Origin: Candidatus Magnetobacterium casense
GTDB taxonomy: Bacteria; Nitrospirota; Thermodesulfovibrionia; Thermodesulfovibrionales; Magnetobacteriaceae
Reading direction: 5' to 3'
Assembly: GCF_000714715.1 (NCBI RefSeq)
Contig: NZ_JMFO01000010.1
Span: forward strand, 37,501-98,229
Length of the DNA: 60,729 nucleotides
In this document: in pieces, positions 1 through 6,815 of the stretch
How positions within the stretch are numbered: position 1 is the stretch's first letter
Layout of the letters: each line of letters starts with the position of its first letter
Position numbers and translations under genes: made by a program
Notes under the pieces: model-generated
Databases searched by the model: none
The model's input: only the letters and a program-made list of their open reading frames with translations
Told to the model about the DNA's origin: nothing

Positions 1-1210
1 CGCCGCAGGGCGTCCCCCTGAACTTGCCGTTGCAGTCGAAGTCGTACCATCCGCTAGTGCCGTACTTTTTCACGTGATTGACGACAATCCCACGGGGCAG
101 ATAGAACTTCACCTGGTTGACCGTGCCAGTCTGGACACCCGTCAGTGTGAACGACAAAGTGCCCACGGGCAACTTTGTGCTCGCGTTGCCTGTAGTCAGG
201 CCCAGGCCGCCGAGGTCGGGGGTTGTGACTGAGCTGATGGTGCTGATGTTGACGGATGGATCGGCTGCCACGGTTATGTACTGTGAGTTGGCCGCGTGGA
301 ATGACTCCACGTTGCCCTGTAGCCTGTCGGGGACGCCGTCGCCGTTGCCGTCGTAGTTGGGGTCGTTGCCGCCGGGGCCTTGCTCCTCTGTGGCTGTGTT
401 AAACGTTGCTGTTACCTCCTTTGCTGCCGACATTGTTAGCGTGCAGGTTGAGGTTGTTCCGGTGCAGTCCCAGCTCCAGCCGGCGAATGTTGAGGGGGCG
501 GTTGCGTTGTCGCTGGCCGTTGCGGTCAGGGTCACGGATGTGCCGGTGGCGAAGCTGGCGGAGCACGTTGCGCCGCAGTTAATCCCTGCGGGTGCGCTCG
601 TGACGGTTCCGTCGCCTGTGCCGGAGATCGAAATGGCCAAATTGACCAAAGGATCAACATGTCCGCCCCGTACCGGCCACACGTAGTAGCCGTTGAAGGA
701 CTTACCGAAGGCGCCGACGTAGCCCCAGTGCATGTGGACGATCCACGCGCTGGACGTATTGTAAGCGCAGGACGTAGACGACCAGTAGTAGTCAGACTGC
801 ACATTAGTAAAGGGGTGGCCGGATGGAAGCGATGGGGCATACATTGCACGGTCAACCAGACTAAACAGCTCTTTCCGGTTTGGCAGCTGCCAGTCGGTAT
901 AGCCATACGTACCGGCTCCGGTGTTCATTGACGCGACATAGTCCAGGGCCTGCTGCCATATCCTGCTTCCGCCGGGAAGGTTGGCGTCCTTCGTCCACAT
1001 CAGCCCCGTGAGGTTGTCGGTGACCGTTTGGTTGCCGTTGTCCGTGAAGCGCGGGCTGGGCCAGGCCACGCCCCTTTGTAATGCACCGTCATCGCCTGTG
1101 GCGTAACTTGTTGTCTGTCCCGTTTCGGGCAGGCTTACGGTAGCAGCCATGACTGCCACGGGCAAGATTAGAGAGAGAAGCAGTACTGCAAAAATAACCT
1201 TCTTCAACAT
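1..1210 (-). CDS. DUF1566 secreted protein, DGR target 1 (partial)
   Basis: The frame is open from an ATG at 1210 to the left window edge, so the C-terminus is missing. An AAGGAGG ribosome site lies 6 nt upstream. Residues 1-23 form a signal peptide. The DUF1566 (C-type-lectin-like) domain follows, with motifs TDNLTGLMWTKDA, LDYVASMNTG, YYWSSTS and YVWPVRGG. Residues 136-183 are the DGR variable repeat. After it come an InlB-like bacterial repeat with paired cysteines (about 188-255) and a region resembling a choice-of-anchor domain with a DGNGDGVPD loop. By analogy with known DUF1566 DGR targets this is probably a displayed ligand-binding protein. Unlike target 2, its VR is internal. The ligand is unknown. 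Confidence 0.88.
   Translation of the reverse strand, partial: MLKKVIFAVLLLSLILPVAVMAATVSLPETGQTTSYATGDDGALQRGVAWPSPRFTDNGNQTVTDNLTGLMWTKDANLPGGSRIWQQALDYVASMNTGAGTYGYTDWQLPNRKELFSLVDRAMYAPSLPSGHPFTNVQSDYYWSSTSCAYNTSSAWIVHMHWGYVGAFGKSFNGYYVWPVRGGHVDPLVNLAISISGTGDGTVTSAPAGINCGATCSASFATGTSVTLTATASDNATAPSTFAGWSWDCTGTTSTCTLTMSAAKEVTATFNTATEEQGPGGNDPNYDGNGDGVPDRLQGNVESFHAANSQYITVAADPSVNISTISSVTTPDLGGLGLTTGNASTKLPVGTLSFTLTGVQTGTVNQVKFYLPRGIVVNHVKKYGTSGWYDFDCNGKFRGTPCG
662..805 (-). repeat. DGR variable repeat VR1
   Basis: This 144-nt segment aligns to the template repeat at 3660-3800. Nineteen substitutions fall at template adenines. Two are elsewhere (the GAT codon reads TGG), and VR1 has one extra codon (TAC) inside the template AAC-AAC-AAC run. 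The 3' end GTGTGGCCGGTACGGGGCGG is almost identical to the template end and would act as the initiation-of-mutagenic-homing region. The changed codons are mainly template AAC codons turned into Asp, Tyr, Ser, His, Gly and Phe. Confidence 0.93.
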
Positions 1211-1256
1211 TTGTTTCCTCCTTTTTTTATGCTCTACTTTGTTTGGTTGTTTTTTT

Positions 1257-1438
1257 GTCTGAACTAGGATTTAACGGATTCAAGGATTTACAGGATGTGT
1301 TAGAGAGGGCTTTATCCCTTTCTCCTGTTAATCCTTCCGTCCGGTTAAGACTGGTATAACCATCATGCTTCATCCTGAAAATCAATCCTGTATAATCTTG
1401 CATAATCAGTGTAATCAAGGTTCAGACAGTCTTTTATG
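1257..1438. repeat. Dispersed repeat R1, copy a
   Basis: About 180 bp bounded by the inverted octamers GTCTGAAC and GTTCAGAC, rich in GGATT/AATCC units. Close copies lie at 1832-1999 and 2009-2180 and a shorter one at 44683-44789. The element overlaps the 3' end of the GxxExxY gene. It looks like a non-coding MITE-like or REP-like element; I see no coding capacity. Confidence 0.75.
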
Positions 1439-1819
1439 GTTTGTGGATACATACTTCTTGTTATACAGGCGTTTAAACTCCAGGCTTCTACCACCGAAGT
1501 TTATCAATAAGCCTATTTCAAGATTATATGCTTCGAGATAATTTATCGCCTGTGCCATGTGAACCTTCTCCATTTCAATTATAGCCTTAAGCTCAACCAT
1601 TATAAGGTCTGCAACTAAGAAGTCTACCCTACGTGTCCCTACCATATCTCCTTCGTAAAAGATTGACATCTCAAGCTCCCTCTGAAACGGAATCCCTTGC
1701 TTCAGCATCTCGATTTCCATACACCTTTGATAAATCACCTCTTGAAAACCGTTACCCATAATTGTGTGCACCTTCAGCGCACAACCAATTACCTTCTCCG
1801 TTATCTCACCATGCTTCAT
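1415..1819 (-). CDS. GxxExxY family protein
   Basis: A 134-aa protein of the GxxExxY family, whose function is not settled. The signature is at residues 24-30 (GFQEVIY). A central RRVDFLVAD...VELKA pattern resembles a PD-(D/E)XK-like core, and the end has the family's INFGG...LEFKR motif. Length is normal. It lies between the DGR reverse transcriptase and target 1 and is bracketed by three copies of repeat R1, one of which supplies its last codons. Genes of this family often sit among such AATCC-rich repeats, so it was probably inserted with them and is not part of the DGR. No good ribosome site is visible before the ATG. Confidence 0.85.
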   Translation of the reverse strand: MKHGEITEKVIGCALKVHTIMGNGFQEVIYQRCMEIEMLKQGIPFQRELEMSIFYEGDMVGTRRVDFLVADLIMVELKAIIEMEKVHMAQAINYLEAYNLEIGLLINFGGRSLEFKRLYNKKYVSTNHKRLSEP

Positions 1820-1831
1820 CTAAATTCTCTT

Positions 1832-1999
1832 GTCTGAACTAGGATTTAACGGATTCAAGGATTGACAAGATTTTCTTGAGAAGGCGTCATACCTTTTCCG
1901 TGGTAATCCTTCCGTCCGTTTGGACCTAATCTCACCATCATGCTTCATCCTAAAAATCAATCCTGCATAATCCTGTATAATCCGTGTAATCAAGGTTCA
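1832..1999. repeat. Dispersed repeat R1, copy b
   Basis: Near-identical to copies a and c, in the same orientation, immediately upstream of the GxxExxY gene. It begins with GTCTGAAC; the closing GTTCAGAC is degraded here to GTTCATGC. Confidence 0.72.
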
Positions 2000-2008
2000 T
2001 GCCTTTTT

Positions 2009-2180
2009 GTCTGAACTAGGATTTAACGGATTCAAGGATTTATAGGATTTGTTAGAGAAGGCGTCATACCTTTTCCGTGGTAATCCTTCCGTCCGTTTGG
2101 ACCTAATCTCACCATCATGCTTCATCCTAAAAATCAATCCTGCATAATCCTGTATAATCCGTGTAATCAAGGTTCAGACA
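2009..2180. repeat. Dispersed repeat R1, copy c
   Basis: Third tandem-oriented copy, with intact GTCTGAAC and GTTCAGAC ends. The reverse transcriptase frame runs into it, so the last residues of that protein (about 17) are encoded by the repeat. Confidence 0.74.
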
Positions 2181-3680
2181 CTTTGTTTCTACCCGGCGCA
2201 CAGGCAGGCGATTTTTTATCCTGCCAATGTAACCTTCTGTCTCTTTCACTATAACTATCGACATTACCCCACTTTTCATGAGTTTTTGCAGATATACAGA
2301 CTCATAACTCATCGGAAATCCATACTTCGTACCCCTTTGGTTATCTTTCATCCTTTTCAGACGCAAGGCATCTCGCACTTCAGTTATCGGTTCATCATAG
2401 AATTCATAGAAATAACCCACTTGGAAAAAGATCACCGAGTGTCTGAATATACCCGCGTAATAGAGGTACTGCATCTTTGAGGTCTTAAACAGGCCGGCAA
2501 ACCGATAGGCCGGTAATATGCAGTCATACTCAAAGGAAAAGAACTCGTACAGGAAGCTATATCTCTCAAGTATGGCATTCCTCAAATCATGAGTATCGGC
2601 CCATTTTAGATGTCCAAAGTACGAGGCGAGCACACAGCGCAGACCTTCCAGCACATCGTAAGCGTATATGAACTGCCTCATTGTCTCATCTTCTATGACG
2701 AGCCGTCTTTCATACTCGTCAAGCCTTGCCATCAGGTTATTCACAACCCGCCTCCTTACAAGGGTATATTCTTGCCTGATTATGTATCCAAGGAAGTCTA
2801 TCCCATTGGTTACCGGATGTACAACACCGTATCTCTCGTTTACAACAAGAGACAATCTGGTTTCAACAAATACCCTTACCTTATCTCTTACCTCCTCAAG
2901 CCATTGCCTGGACGTATGGAGGATCAGAAAATCATCGCAATACCGGACATAATACCTGCACTTGAGGGTGTGCTTTGCAAACTGGTCAAGCTCATTCAGA
3001 TATACATTTGCAAAGAACTGACTCGTTAGATTACCCACCGGCAGACCTCTGTTTTCCGGGGCATGAAAGAGACTCTTATGGTGAGGCAAATGCCTCAATA
3101 GATTCACGTCGCCCTTTATCACGCAGTTTGAGGTAGGCTTATGGTGTATTATTGTGTATGCGAGATATAGCAGGTCATTGTCCTTTACCTTCTTTTGCAA
3201 CATACTGTAAAGGATGTTCTTCTCGATAGTCATGAAGAAGTTCTTGATATCCATGTGCAGATAATAGAGCTTCCTATGTCCGTTGTCGCTCCCTTTACGT
3301 ATGAAGGACTTGACCTTTGCAACTGCCCTGTGTACTCCCTTGTCTTTTCTGCACGCATAGGAGTCGTAGATAAAGATAGGCTCGTAGATCAGCTCAAGCC
3401 TTTCAACCAACACGTGATGTACAACCCTGTCCCTGAAGTCAGCCGCTATTATTTCCCTCATCTTGGGCCGCTCCAAAATAAAACAGACAGTGCGGGAGGG
3501 ACTGTAGGTCTTTCCTGTTAATTCCTCAGAAAGATCAAATAGCTTTTCTTCTGCGTTTACCTCAAACCTCAGCGCATTCATCGTCTTTCTCTTATTACGC
3601 CTGCACTTGAGGTAACACCTGTAAAGGTCTTCAAAAGAAAAGAGAGGCGGTAACCATTCTCCGCTCCGTACCGGCCACAC
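2127..3680 (-). CDS. DGR reverse transcriptase
   Basis: Error-prone reverse transcriptase that would copy the TR RNA and misincorporate opposite adenines. Visible RT features are the N-terminal FSFEDLYRCYLKCRR block, FRDRVVHHVLV, IYDSYACRKDKGVHRAV, a catalytic Asp in LHMDIKNFF, the DGR-type motif VGNLTSQ (group II intron RTs have QG here), and the YCDD active site at nt 2942-2931. The start is uncertain. The frame is open upstream through the TR to a TTG at 3914, with no ribosome site anywhere. The GTG at 3680, inside the TR end, is the last start codon that keeps the conserved N-terminal block; ATG 3728 within the TR is an alternative. The C-terminus reads into repeat R1. Target, avd, TR and RT order matches the Bordetella phage DGR. 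Confidence 0.95.
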   Translation of the reverse strand: MWPVRSGEWLPPLFSFEDLYRCYLKCRRNKRKTMNALRFEVNAEEKLFDLSEELTGKTYSPSRTVCFILERPKMREIIAADFRDRVVHHVLVERLELIYEPIFIYDSYACRKDKGVHRAVAKVKSFIRKGSDNGHRKLYYLHMDIKNFFMTIEKNILYSMLQKKVKDNDLLYLAYTIIHHKPTSNCVIKGDVNLLRHLPHHKSLFHAPENRGLPVGNLTSQFFANVYLNELDQFAKHTLKCRYYVRYCDDFLILHTSRQWLEEVRDKVRVFVETRLSLVVNERYGVVHPVTNGIDFLGYIIRQEYTLVRRRVVNNLMARLDEYERRLVIEDETMRQFIYAYDVLEGLRCVLASYFGHLKWADTHDLRNAILERYSFLYEFFSFEYDCILPAYRFAGLFKTSKMQYLYYAGIFRHSVIFFQVGYFYEFYDEPITEVRDALRLKRMKDNQRGTKYGFPMSYESVYLQKLMKSGVMSIVIVKETEGYIGRIKNRLPVRRVETKCLNLDYTDYTGLCRIDF

Positions 3681-3800
3681 GTAGTTGTTGTTGGACTTAT
3701 CGTTGGCGTTGACGTTGCCATCGTTCATGTTGACGATCCACGCGTTGGACGTATTGTTAGCGTAGGACGTAGACGACCAGTAGTTGTTAGACTGCACATT
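3660..3800 (-). repeat. DGR template repeat (TR)
   Basis: A 141-nt sequence between avd and the RT gene, homologous to VR1 and VR2. Twelve of its codons in the VR reading frame are AAC, the codon whose adenine replacement gives the widest amino-acid range without stops. It starts at AATGTGCAGTCT and ends at GTGTGGCCGGTACGGAGCGG followed by A. The reading frame through it is continuous with the downstream RT. The short stretch upstream (TSGWANVQ in translation) is also DUF1566-like, suggesting the TR derives from a captured target-gene fragment. Confidence 0.95.
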
Positions 3801-3963
3801 TGCCCATCCACTTGTGAGTATTTCACCAGGCAATCCACTGCGGTATGCCTGATTACCAGCCAATGCCTGTAAGGCGGGATGGGCGCACAATGATTTTCTA
3901 TGCACACCCGACAATCTGTTTCGGCGGATGTTATACCGACAAAAAAGAAAGGCAGTTCCGGCA

Positions 3964-4317
3964 TTATTTCTTACCTCTTACTGATTTCATCCACCCCTCG
4001 CACTGTCTGCTTAATGATATAGTGTCTTCAATGAGGCGCTTAAAGGCATCAAAATTCTTGAATGCCTTCACTTCCTTGCCCACCCTGAAAACAATCCTGA
4101 GTTCCTCGATCGTATCTCTTAGCACAGTGAGTGAGTTGATCTTGTCAACCTCTGAATTGGCCTTTATTATCAACCGTATAACCATTCGTGACAGGTCTCT
4201 CATATCACCTCCGATACTGTATTTATTGTATCGCGAAAAACCCCTCACCGTGTTATCAACGTATATCACCATGTCAAAGGCCCTCCTGTATATTGGAAGA
4301 TGCTCATACTGTGCCAT
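3964..4317 (-). CDS. avd: Avd-like DGR accessory variability determinant (four-helix bundle)
   Basis: A 117-aa, helix-rich, basic protein (starts MAQYEHLPIYRRAFDMV, ends MKSVRGKK) of the four-helix-bundle / S23-related type. In DGRs, Avd binds the RT and TR RNA as a pentamer and is required for mutagenic cDNA synthesis. Identification rests on size, helical pattern, the LPIYRRAFDMVIYV opening and position between a VR-bearing target and the TR. No catalytic motif is expected. It starts about 35 nt after the target 2 stop, probably in the same transcript. Confidence 0.85.
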   Translation of the reverse strand: MAQYEHLPIYRRAFDMVIYVDNTVRGFSRYNKYSIGGDMRDLSRMVIRLIIKANSEVDKINSLTVLRDTIEELRIVFRVGKEVKAFKNFDAFKRLIEDTISLSRQCEGWMKSVRGKK

Positions 4318-4352
4318 TGTAAAATATCCAAATAATCAAATTATCAAATGAC

Positions 4353-4967
4353 CTATTGTCCGCTCCGTACCGGCCACACGTAGAGGCCGTACGACTTAAC
4401 GTTGGCGTGGACGAAGCCAACGCCCATGTAGACGAACCACGCGCCGGACGTACTGTCAGCGAAGGACGTAGACGACCAGTAGTAGAGAGACTGCACATTG
4501 GTAAAGCCCTGCGAATTCAGCCATGTCGCCGGATTAGCTTGTTCGGCGTTGACAAGGCTCTCCAGTTCGTTGATGTTTGGCAACCGCCAGTCGGTATAGC
4601 CATACGTACCAGCTCCGGTGTTCATTGACGTGACATAGTCCAGGGCACCTTGCCATGTTACGGTTCCGGCAAGGTTGGCGTCTTTCGTCCACATCAGCCC
4701 CGTTAGGTTGTCGGTGACCGTGTTGGTAGCGGCGGTAAAGCGCGGGCTGGGCCAGGCCACGCCCGCCTGGATTGCGCCGTCGTCGCCCGTGGCGTAGGTG
4801 GTGGTCTGCCCCGTCTTGGGCAGCTCGATGGTACCGGCGTAGGCGGCTCCGGTAAGGCACGCGACTCCGAGTACCACGATTAACACCAGGGTGAGCAAGA
4901 CCTTTACGCCGGGCGCGTTAAAGGTTTGGAGATGCTTCTTCCTTGGGTTGTTGTTTGTTTCAACCAT
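4353..4967 (-). CDS. DUF1566 membrane-anchored or secreted protein, DGR target 2
   Basis: A 204-aa protein with AGGAGG 5 nt before the ATG. A hydrophobic segment at about 22-43, ending AYAG, acts as a signal peptide or anchor. The DUF1566 domain has the motifs TGDDGAIQAGVAWPSPRF, TDNLTGLMWTKDA, YTDWRLPNINELESL, YYWSSTS and YVWPVRSG. The variable repeat covers residues 157-203, so the diversified lectin-like face is at the very C-terminus and the stop follows one codon later, the usual DGR target layout. It opens the DGR cassette (target, avd, TR, RT). The leader upstream contains a GCTT tetranucleotide tract at 5184-5237 and is shared with the duplicated locus at 7.35 kb. Confidence 0.92.
   Translation of the reverse strand: MVETNNNPRKKHLQTFNAPGVKVLLTLVLIVVLGVACLTGAAYAGTIELPKTGQTTTYATGDDGAIQAGVAWPSPRFTAATNTVTDNLTGLMWTKDANLAGTVTWQGALDYVTSMNTGAGTYGYTDWRLPNINELESLVNAEQANPATWLNSQGFTNVQSLYYWSSTSFADSTSGAWFVYMGVGFVHANVKSYGLYVWPVRSGQ
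4359..4499 (-). repeat. DGR variable repeat VR2
   Basis: Exactly the TR length (141 nt). Codon-by-codon alignment gives 23 differences, of which 22 are at TR adenines (to T, G or C). The single exception is a C to G change at the third position of a Ser codon. Sixteen codons carry adenine changes. The last 20 nt match the TR perfectly, as expected for an initiation-of-mutagenic-homing region, and the stop codon TAG lies just outside. Confidence 0.97.
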
Positions 4968-5182
4968 AACTTCCTCCTAAAACAATTCTTGATTTTTGTC
5001 CCCTGCATGACCGGTAAAACCGGCCTGCTTATTCTATTAACGGATCGTGTTAAATGGCTAAAAGCAAGGAAATAGCCACAGGCAGCGATCAGGCAATATT
5101 CACGCGGCAAAAAAATAGGTATAAGGACGGACGTTGAAGGATTGGTGATAAGGAAACAGACTATTAAAGGATGCGTTATATG

Positions 5183-5237
<55 letters not shown>

Positions 5238-5368
5238 AATAGGGATGCCAGAGGCCCTGGGCCTTTATATTTTTCTCCTCAGGTACGTTAAGTTTAAGCA
5301 CTAGGATAGTTTAGCAATATATCGGGTGCAATTGTCAAGGGGTCGAAAAAATAAAACAATCCCCCGAC

Positions 5369-5398
5369 TTGCGTTTTCGCAGGTACGGGTTGTATAAT
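5369..5398 (+). promoter_or_regulatory. Promoter of coiled-coil gene A (leaderless type)
   Basis: A consensus -10 box TATAAT lies at 5393-5398, and a weaker -35 (TTGCGT, 5369-5374) is 18 bp upstream. Only 6 nt separate the -10 box from the ATG at 5405 and no ribosome site exists, so the transcript probably starts at or next to the start codon. The same -10 and spacing occur before coiled-coil gene B. Confidence 0.6.
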
Positions 5399-5404
5399 AA
5401 ATCC

Positions 5405-5794
5405 ATGAGCGTAATAACGATACCGCGGGTGTTAAGAGACAAGCTCGGCGAGGAGGCAACTGAGGCCTTCGTCAAGGTCATCAGCGAGGCGGGTCTGGAC
5501 ACCAGGAGAGACTTGGCTACTAAGGACGACTTGTTTAAGGTAGAGACCAGACTCAAGGAAAATATAGCTAAAGTTAAGGAAGACGTCAACAAGACAGAAC
5601 TCAAACTCAAGGAAGAAATCGCAAAGACAGAGATCAGACTCAGGGACGAAATCGCAAAGGTCAAGGAAGACAGCGCCAAGATCAGGGAAGACGTTGCCAG
5701 GATTAGCGGTGAAATGGTCCTGCTCAAGTTGATGTTGGGCGGTATGCTGGCTGGCATGATATCCCTTATCGTTAAGACGTTTTTCATGCAGTAG
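5405..5794 (+). CDS. Coiled-coil protein with C-terminal membrane anchor, copy A
   Basis: A 129-aa protein. The start MSVITIPRVLRDKLGEEA was chosen because the paralogue at 7863 is conserved exactly from that Met and a -10 box lies directly before it. Residues 1-35 are a small helical head. About 38-105 is a charged coiled coil of Lys/Glu/Asp-rich helical repeats (VKEDVNKTELKLKEEIAKTE). About 107-127 is one hydrophobic transmembrane segment. The shape recalls DUF1640/CCDC90-like proteins, but I cannot assign a function. It is divergent from DUF1566 target 2 and shares its upstream region; the same pairing is seen in the duplicated locus, so the two may be functionally linked. Confidence 0.8.
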   Translation: MSVITIPRVLRDKLGEEATEAFVKVISEAGLDTRRDLATKDDLFKVETRLKENIAKVKEDVNKTELKLKEEIAKTEIRLRDEIAKVKEDSAKIREDVARISGEMVLLKLMLGGMLAGMISLIVKTFFMQ

Positions 5795-5894
5795 CCGATT
5801 TTTTTCCCGCTGCATAACCGACCGACGTCCCACCCACAAACTCAAGGCTCTCGCAGGAAGGGGGCAAGGGGGGACAAAGCCCTTCTCTTCTTCG

Positions 5895-5972
5895 TTATTT
5901 CGGCTGCCAGTCGTCGGAGAGGCCAACCCACCGCTGGTCTTATTCACACCGTCCATGACGTACATCTATATA
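5895..5972 (-). pseudogene. Remnant of a DUF1566 gene 3' end
   Basis: About 78 bp homologous to the 3' end of the third DUF1566 gene (6816-6900). MYVMDGVNK is readable, then a 10-nt net deletion shifts the frame, and the tail GLSDDWQPK plus stop is recovered in another frame. The flanking TTCTTCTTCGTTATTTCGG is also shared. It is a leftover of a duplicated target gene, now abutting the HEPN gene. Confidence 0.7.
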
Positions 5973-5974
5973 TG

Positions 5975-6364
5975 TCACCGCTTGTGGTGTTCTGCCATAT
6001 AACATCTTACCTCCAGCAGAAACTCCTTGGCTTGCTCGATCATAGTCTTAACGTCATCGTTGCTAAGGGTGGATTCTATACCATAGTCACCTAATACCCG
6101 TTTATCGTAAGCATCCAGTAGCCACCTGTGAAACCTTTTATCAAAAAGGTCGGTCTTAACGAAATGCTCCCCAAAGGCGCTGTGAATACTTCCGTGTTTC
6201 CTAAAATTGAGCGTTTTCTCATTCAGCAGCGCCTCCGTAGTATAAAACATCGCATAATAAGCCCTGCCCGCTGCAAAATCGACATCCCCTCTGCTTAAAA
6301 GGAATTGGGCAGCAGATATTGCCCTTGATGCTTTGTCCAGAAGTTTTTGGGTTACCTCCATCAT
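5975..6364 (-). CDS. HEPN-domain toxin of an MNT-HEPN module
   Basis: A 129-aa UPF0332/HEPN-type protein. It shows the helical GRAYYAMFYTTEALL segment (about residues 34-48), KHGSIHSAFGEHFVKT (about 58-73), and a C-terminal helix with conserved basic and His residues. In MNT-HEPN systems the HEPN protein is an RNase-type toxin silenced when the partner nucleotidyltransferase AMPylates it. Its ATG overlaps the stop of the upstream MNT gene by 4 nt, implying translational coupling. Length is typical. Confidence 0.85.
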   Translation of the reverse strand: MMEVTQKLLDKASRAISAAQFLLSRGDVDFAAGRAYYAMFYTTEALLNEKTLNFRKHGSIHSAFGEHFVKTDLFDKRFHRWLLDAYDKRVLGDYGIESTLSNDDVKTMIEQAKEFLLEVRCYMAEHHKR

Positions 6365-6687
6365 GAGGCAACGGCCTCGCCACGTACATTCATTATAAAG
6401 GGCGTATTGCCATTGAGCCAGTCGCTATGGGAGACAAATATGCGACTGACACTGACACCATACTCAAGAGAGATGCCTGAAACCAGATATCCGGTACTAT
6501 CCACTTCATGAGCGTAGTTTCCTATAGCATCCAGAACTATCAGTACGTCAACATCGGATTCCTGATCACTATCTCCGCGGGCATGGGAGCCAAAGAGATA
6601 AACTCCTCGCAAACGTCCGCCATACAACCTCCTAAGTCCCAAACTAAGCTCTCTCATCAATGTATCAATATTTTTTCTACTTGCCAT
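6361..6687 (-). CDS. MNT-domain nucleotidyltransferase antitoxin
   Basis: A 108-aa minimal nucleotidyltransferase. The pol-beta fold signature GSHARGDSDQESDVDVLIV (about residues 32-50) contains the GS motif and the metal-binding DVD pair. It is the expected antitoxin for the overlapping HEPN gene. A TATGAT/TAAAAT stretch lies 5-10 nt upstream of the ATG with no ribosome site, suggesting a leaderless message. The pair is inserted between a DUF1566 remnant and a DUF1566 pseudogene. Confidence 0.87.
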   Translation of the reverse strand: MASRKNIDTLMRELSLGLRRLYGGRLRGVYLFGSHARGDSDQESDVDVLIVLDAIGNYAHEVDSTGYLVSGISLEYGVSVSRIFVSHSDWLNGNTPFIMNVRGEAVAS

Positions 6688-6752
6688 CTAATATTTTATC
6701 ATACTTGGGCTATGTTTTTGCGTAACATGGTTGCCATATTGCAACAGATCTG

Positions 6753-6805
6753 AAGGGGGCCAGGTGCGACCTGGAGCGTCAAGAAGCGGAGCCGCCCCCT
6801 TCTTT
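6753..6805. repeat. Dispersed GC-rich repeat R2, partial copy
   Basis: Contains the family strings GGGGGCCAGGTGCGACCTGG and AAGAAGCGGAGCCGCCCCCTT also found at 23.4, 47.0 and 53.1 kb. It sits just downstream of the third DUF1566 gene. Confidence 0.6.
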
Positions 6806-6815
6806 CTCTTCTTCG

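Noticed and set aside
5432..5965. Minus-strand 177-aa frame opposite coiled-coil gene A
   Set aside because: Antisense of the coiled-coil gene; its first residues are the DUF1566 tail remnant, which explains the apparent similarity.
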